A stretch of DNA of 34,194 bases from Candidatus Pullichristensenella excrementigallinarum (GTDB lineage: Bacteria > Bacillota > Clostridia > Christensenellales > Aristaeellaceae), in assembly GCA_018714825.1 (NCBI GenBank), contig DVMU01000058.1, forward strand, positions 1 to 34,194. The letters run 5' to 3'. The notes beneath the pieces were generated by a model. The model worked only from the letters and a program-made list of their open reading frames with translations, did no database searches and was not told the origin of the DNA. The position numbers were made by a program, and so were the translations under genes. Within the stretch, counting starts at the first letter, position 1. Each line of letters opens with the position of its first letter. Below are positions 26,495 through 34,194 of the stretch, one piece after another.

Positions 26495-28066
26495 TCAGGC
26501 CTCCTTGGGGGTGATCCAGCACAGATGCGGGTTACCGGCCGGCTGCAGTTCCATGCCCGTGAGCGTGGAACGGATGCCGTAGGTATACGTTCCGCAAGCC
26601 AGCGGAATCCAGGGCAGATCATGACGAATGATGCTCTGCACCTTGTCGTAGCACTCCTGGCGGACCGCCGGATCGGAGGACACGCGGGCCATATCGATTG
26701 CCTCGTCGTACTCCGGATTCTTATAGGCCTGCTTATTGCGGGTGTAGTCATAGGTGGAATAGAACATGTCGTGCAGGTAATCGCCGTCATCGCCGGCCGA
26801 GACAAAGCCCAGCATATAGATATCGTGCTCGCCGTTGGCCAGCTTCTCCAGATAGCTGCCGAACTCCATAATCTGCACATTGGCCTTCACGCCGATGGCG
26901 CCCCAGGCATTTTGCAGCATCTCGCACATGTCGATACGGGACTGGTTCTCATTGGCCCACAGGTTAACTTCAAAGCCGTCCGGATATCCGGCCTCGGCAA
27001 GTAGTTCCTTTGCCTTTTCCGGGTTATAGGAATAGGTTTCCTCTTCAGACGGCGGCGTATAGCAGGAAAGCGAGGTGGTATACGGGCCGTCGGCCATGGT
27101 TGCGGTTCCGGAGAAGGCGATCTCCACCATCGGCTCCAGATCCAGCGCATACCGGAGCGCCTGGCGCACGCGGACGTCAGCAAGCGGTCCGTCAACGCAG
27201 TTGATGCCGAGATAGTTCAAAGTGTAGCTGGGAATGGTGAACAGGTCCACGATCGGAACCTCGCGAAGGGCTCCCAACTGCGCGCCGGGCACGTCGATGC
27301 AAACATCGATATCGCCGGACTCCAGGGAAAGCGCGCGCGTGGTATCATCGGTGATGTTGCGGATCACCAGGTTCGAGAAATAGGGCTGTTCTCCCCAGTA
27401 GTTCTCATTGCGCGTGAGCACGATGCGGTCGCCCGCGACCCACTCAACGAACTTGTAGGGGCCGGTCGCGCCCACGGGATTGCGGCCATACGCATCCTCA
27501 CCGAGATCTTCCACAGCCTTCTGGGTCACCATGAGAGCCGCGTTGTTGGTCAAATAGTCCAGCATCGGGCCAAAGGGCTCCTTGGTGCAGATATCGATCG
27601 TGTAATCGTCGATCACGGTCGTGGCCTCTCCATCGAACACGCCCCAGCAATAGGACTTGAGGGCAGATTCAATGCCGCGCTGGATGGTGAAGTACACGTC
27701 ATTGGCCGTAAAGGGATTGCCCGCATGATCCGTCACGCCCTGGCGAATGTGGAACCGCACGGTGCGATCGTCGATCTGCTCCCAGCTTTCCGCCAGCATA
27801 GGCTTGAACTCGCCGGTTTCGCTGTCCTTGTACAGGAGCGTCTCATAGAGCTGGAATACAGCGAAGGTGCTGGGCTGGTCGTTCTGCATCTGCGGGTCCA
27901 GGGTGGTCGGCTCGCCGCGGCTGCCGACGGTCAGCGTGTCCTCCACGGCCGTTACCGAGAGCCCGGACGGCGGAGTGTGTACGACAAAATCGTCGCTCTC
28001 CTCCGCAAAAGCGCCGATGGAGAGAAGCATCGAAAGGGTCAGGATGAGTGTCAGCACGCGCTTCAT
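26495..28066 (-). CDS. peptide/nickel-type ABC transporter substrate-binding protein (SBP_bac_5)
   Basis: MKRVLTLILTLSMLLSIGAFAEESDD..LTVGSRGEPTTLDPQMQNDQPSTFAVFQLYETLLYKDSETGEFKPMLAESWEQIDDRTVRFHIRQGVTDHAGNPFTANDV. Confidence 0.93.
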   Translation of the reverse strand: MKRVLTLILTLSMLLSIGAFAEESDDFVVHTPPSGLSVTAVEDTLTVGSRGEPTTLDPQMQNDQPSTFAVFQLYETLLYKDSETGEFKPMLAESWEQIDDRTVRFHIRQGVTDHAGNPFTANDVYFTIQRGIESALKSYCWGVFDGEATTVIDDYTIDICTKEPFGPMLDYLTNNAALMVTQKAVEDLGEDAYGRNPVGATGPYKFVEWVAGDRIVLTRNENYWGEQPYFSNLVIRNITDDTTRALSLESGDIDVCIDVPGAQLGALREVPIVDLFTIPSYTLNYLGINCVDGPLADVRVRQALRYALDLEPMVEIAFSGTATMADGPYTTSLSCYTPPSEEETYSYNPEKAKELLAEAGYPDGFEVNLWANENQSRIDMCEMLQNAWGAIGVKANVQIMEFGSYLEKLANGEHDIYMLGFVSAGDDGDYLHDMFYSTYDYTRNKQAYKNPEYDEAIDMARVSSDPAVRQECYDKVQSIIRHDLPWIPLACGTYTYGIRSTLTGMELQPAGNPHLCWITPKEA

Positions 28067-28078
28067 TGGTTCTACCTC

Positions 28079-28879
28079 CTAAACATTTTCTCGATTTGCG
28101 GGCAAAGCGGCCCGGTTGCACTTGTCCACCCTGGCGGCGAGATATCCAAATGCCGTATTCCATTTTTTGTCGCCCAGCTGGAGAATCTGGTCGATGACAG
28201 CATTGGACTTTTCCATCTCCCCGCGGAAAAAATAATAGTTGGACAGGCCATAATACCGGGTGATCGCCTGTAAATCGTCCTCTACGCCTTGCGTCAGTTC
28301 TTCGGGCGTCTTCAAGCCCTTGTAGAGCAGAAGCTGCAGGTAATAGGCCGTGTTCGCTCCTGCGTCCATATCCGTGCGAATGCCGTCGAGCAGCTTTTGG
28401 GCCTCCTCTTTGCGGCCCAGGCGCATCAGCGTCATCCAGTACCAATCGCACACCGCTATCAATTTGTCGTCGCTCGCGCTCAATTCGTAACAGGCTCGAT
28501 AGGCTTTGGCAGCTTTTTCATATTCCCCAAAGAGATAGTGGCAAAGGCCCAGATGGTACCACACGTCCCAATCTTCGGGAATCAGGCGGGTAGCCGTCAC
28601 AAAATCCGCCCGCGCCTGTTCAAATTCCCAGCACGCGAGGTACCGGTGCCCGCGATGGCGATAAAAGATTCCCGCAAAGGGTTCAAGCGCAATGGCGTTG
28701 GAAAAGGCCTCCACCGCCTCCTGCTGCATGTTGATCGCCGCAAGATGCAAACCGCGTTCCATCCACAATTGCGCATTGTCCGGATTGCTCTTGAGCTGCT
28801 GATCAACCGCCTGCACCTCGGGTGAAAGTTCGATTTGGCCCAGCCGTGAATCCACCGCCCGTTGTCCCTCAAAGATCAT
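28079..28879 (-). CDS. tetratricopeptide repeat protein
   Basis: LWMERGLHLAAINMQQEAVEAFSNAIALEPF..VWYHLGLCHYLFGEYEKAAKAYRACYEL; RBS aaaggaga. Confidence 0.85.
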   Translation of the reverse strand: MIFEGQRAVDSRLGQIELSPEVQAVDQQLKSNPDNAQLWMERGLHLAAINMQQEAVEAFSNAIALEPFAGIFYRHRGHRYLACWEFEQARADFVTATRLIPEDWDVWYHLGLCHYLFGEYEKAAKAYRACYELSASDDKLIAVCDWYWMTLMRLGRKEEAQKLLDGIRTDMDAGANTAYYLQLLLYKGLKTPEELTQGVEDDLQAITRYYGLSNYYFFRGEMEKSNAVIDQILQLGDKKWNTAFGYLAARVDKCNRAALPANRENV

Positions 28880-28912
28880 GGCCTTTTCTCCTTTCCTGTT
28901 TCCACATTCTCC

Positions 28913-29863
28913 TCAGCGGCCTGCGCGCACGCACGCCACCCAATGGTTGTCCGCCACCTGCCTCAGTTCCGGGTCCTTTTCAGAGCAGGCAGCCGTGGCA
29001 TAGTTGCAGCGCTGCGCAAACCGGCAGCCGGGCTTGGGGTTGATCGGCGAGGTGATCTCTCCGCGCAAAAGGATGCGGTTGCGCGGAGCGTCCGGATCGG
29101 GAATCGGAATCGCGGAGAGCAACGCCTGCGTATAGGGATGCAGCGTATTTTCAAACAACTCGTCCACATCGCCGATCTCCATTACCTTTCCCAAATACAT
29201 CACGCAGATGCGATTGGAAAAGTGTTTGACTACGGAAAGGTCATGCGTGATGAACAGATACGTCAGCTGCATTTCCTCCTGCAAATCCTGCAGGAGATTG
29301 AGAATCTGCGCCTGAATGGACACGTCCAACGCGCTGACTGGCTCGTCGCAGACAATAAAGCGCGGTCTGAGCGCCAAGGCCCTGGCAATGCCGATGCGCT
29401 GCCGACGTCCGCCGTCCAGCTCATGCGGATAGGATCTGCGCAGTCTCTTGGCCAATCCCACCACGTCCATCAATTTCTCGACATGCCGATTCCTCTCGTC
29501 GCTTTCGCGATAGAGGTTGTAGATCCGCAAGGGTTCCTCGATGATTTCTTCCACGGTCATGCGCGGATTCAGCGAAGAAAACGGGTCCTGAAAGATGATC
29601 TGCATCTGTTTGCGCAGTTCCTTCAATTGCGCGGAGGAAACGGAGGTAATGTCCTCCCCGTCATAGAAGATCTTTCCCTCCGTGGCGTCGAGCAGGTGCA
29701 ACACCACGCGGCCCAGCGTGGATTTTCCGCATCCGCTTTCTCCCACCACGCCCAAGGTTTCCCCGGCCCGGATCGAGAAGGACACATCGTCCACCGCGTG
29801 CAGATACCCGTCCGTGGTTTTGAAATACTTTTTCAGCCCTTCTACTCTCAGAAGTTCGCTCAT
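28913..29863 (-). CDS. oligopeptide/dipeptide ABC transporter ATP-binding protein (DppF/OppF)
   Basis: [22 protein letters not shown]-loop [31 protein letters not shown]-terminal Cys motif [14 protein letters not shown]. Confidence 0.94.
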   Translation of the reverse strand: MSELLRVEGLKKYFKTTDGYLHAVDDVSFSIRAGETLGVVGESGCGKSTLGRVVLHLLDATEGKIFYDGEDITSVSSAQLKELRKQMQIIFQDPFSSLNPRMTVEEIIEEPLRIYNLYRESDERNRHVEKLMDVVGLAKRLRRSYPHELDGGRRQRIGIARALALRPRFIVCDEPVSALDVSIQAQILNLLQDLQEEMQLTYLFITHDLSVVKHFSNRICVMYLGKVMEIGDVDELFENTLHPYTQALLSAIPIPDPDAPRNRILLRGEITSPINPKPGCRFAQRCNYATAACSEKDPELRQVADNHWVACVRAGR

Positions 29864-30837
29864 GCCGTTTCACCGCCCGTCAAGCATTTGCACCGCACCC
29901 AGTGGCCGGGCGTGGCCTCCACAAACGGCGGTTCGCCCTGCTTGCAGGCGTCCGTCCGGTGGTCGCATCGATCGTAAAAGCTGCAATAGTTCGGAAGCGC
30001 GGTCGGATCGGGCATCAGCCCCTTGATCGGCTTTAGGCGCGTCAGCTTCTTGGAAATATCCGGAAGCGATCCAAACAGGCCCTTGGTATAGGGATGCAGC
30101 GGGTTTTTGTAGATTTCGTGGAGATTGGAAAATTCCACAATCTGGCCTGCATAGAGAATGCCGACCTTGTCGCATGTTTCCGCAACCACGCCCAAATCAT
30201 GTGTGATGAGGATGGTGGCGGTATGCAATTCCTTCTGCAATTTGAGGATCATGTCCAGCACCTGCGCCTGAATGGTCACATCCAGCGCGGTCGTCGGCTC
30301 GTCCGCAATCAGGAGCTTGGGCTTGCAGGCCAGGGCGATCGCGATCACCACGCGCTGCTTCATGCCGCCGGAAAACTGATGTGGGTATTCCATATACCTT
30401 GATCCCGGAATTCCCACCATTTCCAGCATATCCACGGCCTGGCGCAAAGCTTCCTTGCGGGAAAGATGGTTGTGCAGGCGGATGACCTCGCTGATCTGCT
30501 CGCCTACGGTCATCACCGGGTTGAGAGAAGTCATCGGATCCTGAAAGATCATGGAAATCTGGTTTCCGCGAATCTTGCGCATCTGCGTTTCGCTCTTCTG
30601 GAGCAAATCCTCGCCCATGAAGCGGATGCTGCCCTGGACAATGTGTCCCGGAGGGGTCTGGATCAGCCGCATAATGCCCAGAGCGGTCGTGGTCTTGCCC
30701 GCGCCGGTTTCCCCCACCAGGCCCACGGCCTCGCCTTCGAACACATCGAAGCTCATCCCGTTGACCGCTTCCACCACGGACTGTTCCATCTCGTAATGAA
30801 TGGTTAAATCCCGGATGCTGAGAAGTGGATCATTCAT
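29860..30837 (-). CDS. oligopeptide/dipeptide ABC transporter ATP-binding protein (DppD/OppD)
   Basis: [56 protein letters not shown]. Confidence 0.94.
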   Translation of the reverse strand: MNDPLLSIRDLTIHYEMEQSVVEAVNGMSFDVFEGEAVGLVGETGAGKTTTALGIMRLIQTPPGHIVQGSIRFMGEDLLQKSETQMRKIRGNQISMIFQDPMTSLNPVMTVGEQISEVIRLHNHLSRKEALRQAVDMLEMVGIPGSRYMEYPHQFSGGMKQRVVIAIALACKPKLLIADEPTTALDVTIQAQVLDMILKLQKELHTATILITHDLGVVAETCDKVGILYAGQIVEFSNLHEIYKNPLHPYTKGLFGSLPDISKKLTRLKPIKGLMPDPTALPNYCSFYDRCDHRTDACKQGEPPFVEATPGHWVRCKCLTGGETA

Positions 30838-30851
30838 CGGCTCATCCTCCG

Positions 30852-31763
30852 TCATCTCTTCAGCTTCGGGTCGAGCGCGTCGCGCAAGCCGTCACCCAAA
30901 AGGTTGAGGGCAAAGACCGTCAGCATAATCGTCAGGCCCGGAAAGGTGACAATGTTCCAGTTGGTGCGAATGTACTGTTTTCCCGAACTGAGCATGGAAC
31001 CCCATTCCGGCGTGGGCGGTTGCACGCCCAGGCCGATAAAGCTCAGGCCCGCCGCGGAAATGATCGCGCCCGCCACGCCCAGGGTCGCCTGCACGATGAT
31101 CGGCGCCAGCGCGTTGGGGATCATGTGGCGAAACACAATTCTGCGATCGGCGGCGCCAATGGCGCGCGCGGCTTCCACATATTCCAAATCCTTGACCGTT
31201 AGAATCGCGGCTCGCGTGACACGGGCGTAATTTGGAATGCCGCCAAAGGCAATGGCGAAGATGACGTTCATCAACCCCGGCCCCAGCGCGGCCGCGATCG
31301 CGATCGCCAGGAGGAAGCTGGGCAGCGCGATCAGGATATCCATCACGCGCATGATGACATTGTCCGTCTTTCCCCCATAAAAGGCCGCCGCGGCTCCCAA
31401 AAGTCCTCCGATCACCAGCGAAAGCGCGACGGAAATCAGGCCGATCACCAGCGACACTCTGGCTCCATAGATAATTCGGCCGAGAATGTCACGTCCCAAA
31501 TTGTCCGTGCCGAACGGATGCCGCAGGCTGGGGAATTGGAAGGCTTCCGAGTAATTCTGCTCATCCGGCCCATAGGGCGTCAAAAGCTGCGGACAAATGG
31601 AGCAGATGATCAGGACCAGCAGAATGATCAATCCCGCGATCGCCATGCGATTTCTTCTCAATCGCCGCCAAGCCTCGATCCACGGCCCGGTCTTCTCATA
31701 TTGCTTGGCCTTTTTGGAATTCTTGGCCAACTTCTGCGCATAGGGCGTCATCAGCTTGGGCAT
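30852..31763 (-). CDS. peptide ABC transporter permease (DppC/OppC)
   Basis: RNRMAIAGLIILLVLIICSI..HPFGTDNLGRDILGRIIYGARVSLVIGLI..ARAIGAADRRIVFRHMIPNALAPIIV. Confidence 0.93.
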   Translation of the reverse strand: MPKLMTPYAQKLAKNSKKAKQYEKTGPWIEAWRRLRRNRMAIAGLIILLVLIICSICPQLLTPYGPDEQNYSEAFQFPSLRHPFGTDNLGRDILGRIIYGARVSLVIGLISVALSLVIGGLLGAAAAFYGGKTDNVIMRVMDILIALPSFLLAIAIAAALGPGLMNVIFAIAFGGIPNYARVTRAAILTVKDLEYVEAARAIGAADRRIVFRHMIPNALAPIIVQATLGVAGAIISAAGLSFIGLGVQPPTPEWGSMLSSGKQYIRTNWNIVTFPGLTIMLTVFALNLLGDGLRDALDPKLKR

Positions 31764-31777
31764 ACTTCCCGACTCCT

Positions 31778-32737
31778 TTAATTTTTGATTCGGACCGTCT
31801 TGCGGTACATGGACTTCAGCCGCGGGTCAATATACGAGTAGAGAATGTCTACCAGCAGATTCACCACGCTGAAGACCACCGCCAACACCAGCACGCCGCC
31901 CTGTACCACCGGATAGTTGCGCGCCTTAATCGCGTCCACCATGAATTTCCCCAATCCCGGGATCGCGAAGACCGTCTCGGTAAGCACCGCGCCGCCCAGC
32001 AATCCGCCGAACTGGATGCCCACGACCGTCACGATCGGGATCAGCGCGTTCTTCAGCGCGTGCTTGATGATGATCACGTTTTCCTTCTGGCCCTTGGCCC
32101 TGGCGGTGCGAATATAGTCCTGATGGATGACCTCCAGCATACTCGAACGCGTCATGCGCGTAATCATGGCCGCCGAGCTGGTTCCAATGGTCACTGCCGG
32201 GAGAATCCAATATTGCCATCCGTAAAATCCGGAAGCCGGAAGCCATCCCAACCAGATGGAAAATACAATGATGTTTAAAAGCCCTTGCCAGAAGTTCGGC
32301 ATGGATACGCCCACCAACGCCACGACCATACTCGTGCTGTCAATCCACGAATATTGCCGGATCGCGGAGATAATGCCCGTCGGAATGCCGATTAAGATGG
32401 AAAACAACATGCTGACCAACGCGAGCAACAGCGTGGTGGGGAATCGATCCGCGATTTCCTGAATGACCGGCTGCCCCGTCTGATAGGAAACGCCCAGATC
32501 GCCCCGGGTAACCAGCCCCGTCAGATAGGAAAAAAACCTCTCCAAAAACGGCCGGTTTAATCCCAGCTCCTCGCGGATGGCCTGCACATCCTCCTCACTC
32601 GCGAACTCGCCCGCAAGCTGGCGCGCCGCGTCTCCGGGAGTGATTTCGCTGAGTATAAAGATGATGAGCAATACGCCCAAAAGAACCGGCAAAAGCATCA
32701 ACAACCGCTTGAGTATGTACCTGTACATTGCCTTCAC
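31778..32737 (-). CDS. peptide ABC transporter permease (DppB/OppB)
   Basis: MYRYILKRLLMLLPVLLGVLLIIFILSEITPGDAA..YIRTARAKGQKENVIIIKHALKNALIPIVTVVG; actual start may be 32728. Confidence 0.93.
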   Translation of the reverse strand: MKAMYRYILKRLLMLLPVLLGVLLIIFILSEITPGDAARQLAGEFASEEDVQAIREELGLNRPFLERFFSYLTGLVTRGDLGVSYQTGQPVIQEIADRFPTTLLLALVSMLFSILIGIPTGIISAIRQYSWIDSTSMVVALVGVSMPNFWQGLLNIIVFSIWLGWLPASGFYGWQYWILPAVTIGTSSAAMITRMTRSSMLEVIHQDYIRTARAKGQKENVIIIKHALKNALIPIVTVVGIQFGGLLGGAVLTETVFAIPGLGKFMVDAIKARNYPVVQGGVLVLAVVFSVVNLLVDILYSYIDPRLKSMYRKTVRIKN

Positions 32738-33014
32738 TCCCTCAACGCGCGGATATTCGGGGGTTGTTATAGGTTAATTCTAGCGAATTGTCCCCACAAA
32801 AAAAACCGTCTATTTTACACTATCCCCCGCAATTTTTAGTTCTTTGAATTTCACTCCTTTCCTGGTTGCATTGTTTCATTTCCTTCCCAGATATCTCCCT
32901 TTGTTTTGCAGGAAACAATTCACAATTATGCGGATTTAAATTTTTATTTTCTTTTAAAGTCCCCATATCCTCTTCTTTCCATGTTTAGCCTATACGGAAA
33001 TTGTCGGAAAAACC

Positions 33015-33042
33015 TTGACAGCACCCCCCGGCATTGTATAAT
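33015..33042 (+). promoter_or_regulatory. sigmaA-type promoter upstream of the sensor gene
   Basis: TTGACA-16 bp-TATAAT. Confidence 0.65.
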
Positions 33043-33255
33043 GAAATTGAGACAATTCCGTACAATAATTTATCCGCGCCAATCGTCGCGTTGCCGCCGG
33101 GGTCCATCGGCAAGATTTTCGCAAAAATGTTCGTGCGTTTCTCCTCGTCGCAGGCCGGTTTCGGCATCGTTCTCGGCCTTGGCCGTTGTGCAGGATTGCC
33201 TTGGGAGAAAATCCATCCGCAACGGCATCCATTCTCAGGAGGAGCGAGGACAGAT

Positions 33256-34194
33256 ATGCTTGGCAACATGAACATTAAAAAGCGGCTGATGTTGACCATC
33301 TATGCGTATCTGTTCATTATTTTGCTGCTGCTTCTGATCATCACTTATTTTGTCGTGCAGAACATCTTCCTGCGCCAAGTGCGCACCTCCTCGCAAAACA
33401 GCGCGATCAACGGAAACCTCCTCATCGAAAAGGAACAGCAATATCTCTACGGCATGGCCGCCTATTACGGCATTACACCGGAGATTCAAAGAATCCTCGC
33501 GCAGAGCAATCAGCATTTGGATCCCGGCGGGCTGACCAACGAATTGTTCGCGGTCAGCGAGGCGCGCATGTATGTGCTCAACCTGGCTCTCTACAATTTG
33601 CAGGGAGATTGCGTGGACTACATCTCTATCGACGATTCCTTTGGGCCGGTCAATCAATTGCTCCTGCCGGGCGAACGCCCGTTTGACCGCCTGCTGGCGG
33701 GACAGCGCACCTTTGAATGGGAATTTATCGACAGCAATGAAACCCTGCTCTTTGAGCGCGACAATTCTCCGAAGATGTGCCTGTGGTATGTGATCAAGAG
33801 CACAACCAGCATGAAGCCCATCGGCGTCCTCGCCATCTCCATCGACACGCGCAAGCTCCTGACCGCGGATAACCTCACCAACGAGATGTACAACAACGCC
33901 GTCATTCTCGATTCCAATGCGCGCACGCTCTTTGTCAAGGGCACGTCTCGTTCCATGCTAAATACGGACATGGCTTCGCAGCTTCTGGGGAACATACAGC
34001 CCTATCAATCCTCGGGCAGCTTTCTTTTTACAAATTCCGGGAACAAATATGTGGCTGCGTATGCTCGCGTGTCGAACAGTCCCTTTGTCACCTTTATTGT
34101 CAAATCGCGCGACAATTTAAATTGGAACCCCAGTACCATGCGGATTTACTTCGGCGTGTCGCTTGCGCTTGCCCTGTTGATGCTGCCGGTGGGC
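33256..34194 (+). CDS. N-terminal part of a membrane sensor protein, probably a YesM-type sensor histidine kinase (3'-truncated by the window)
   Basis: Open frame ATG 33256 to window end (313 codons, no stop): MLGNMNIKKRLMLTIYAYLFIILLLLLIITYFVVQ ... extracellular domain ... second TM IYFGVSLALALLMLPVG; RBS aggagg. Not in the supplied ORF track because no stop is reached. Confidence 0.6.
   Translation, partial: MLGNMNIKKRLMLTIYAYLFIILLLLLIITYFVVQNIFLRQVRTSSQNSAINGNLLIEKEQQYLYGMAAYYGITPEIQRILAQSNQHLDPGGLTNELFAVSEARMYVLNLALYNLQGDCVDYISIDDSFGPVNQLLLPGERPFDRLLAGQRTFEWEFIDSNETLLFERDNSPKMCLWYVIKSTTSMKPIGVLAISIDTRKLLTADNLTNEMYNNAVILDSNARTLFVKGTSRSMLNTDMASQLLGNIQPYQSSGSFLFTNSGNKYVAAYARVSNSPFVTFIVKSRDNLNWNPSTMRIYFGVSLALALLMLPVG

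Noticed and set aside
32906-33271. 121-aa plus-strand ORF upstream of the sensor gene
   Set aside because: Crosses the predicted promoter and overlaps the sensor start in another frame; no RBS or family features.
1-34194. tRNA, rRNA, prophage or transposase genes
   Set aside because: None recognised by reading; intergenic spaces are short and accounted for by promoters, terminators and the repeat element.

Overview
This is an accessory-rich chromosomal segment, probably from a high-GC Clostridia-type Firmicute (taxonomy is inference). (1) 16..7972 (-): the conserved translation operon rimP-nusA-ylxR-ylxQ-infB-rbfA-nrnA-truB, ending in an unusually short ribF. (2) 8475..15316: GatZ-like protein and ROK sugar kinase (-), divergent from a five-gene operon (+): HAD phosphatase, an unassigned DHS-like protein, an HldE-N/PfkB-like kinase, a second ROK kinase and a GmhA-like SIS isomerase. 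(3) 15615..20968: ROK-type repressor (-), then an MglBAC/Rbs-type sugar ABC transporter (+). (4) L-fucose isomerase-like gene (+). (5) 23225..26199 (-): DhaL, DhaK, RpiB-like isomerase and TIM-barrel isomerase/epimerase, which looks like a tetrulose-phosphate assimilation module. (6) 26495..32737 (-): dpp/opp peptide ABC operon containing a TPR protein. (7) A truncated two-TM sensor protein (+) running off the right edge and missing from the ORF track. The most interesting signal is a 21-bp promoter/operator block (TATAATATATCwTAATAAGAT, 20/21 identical) shared by the divergent promoter of the ROK/GatZ/HAD cluster and the sugar ABC promoter. It links an uncharacterised kinase/isomerase cluster with heptose-pathway-like enzymes to sugar import. 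A dispersed palindromic intergenic repeat also occurs at two convergent gene ends. All family calls are from reading translations by eye; no searches were run.
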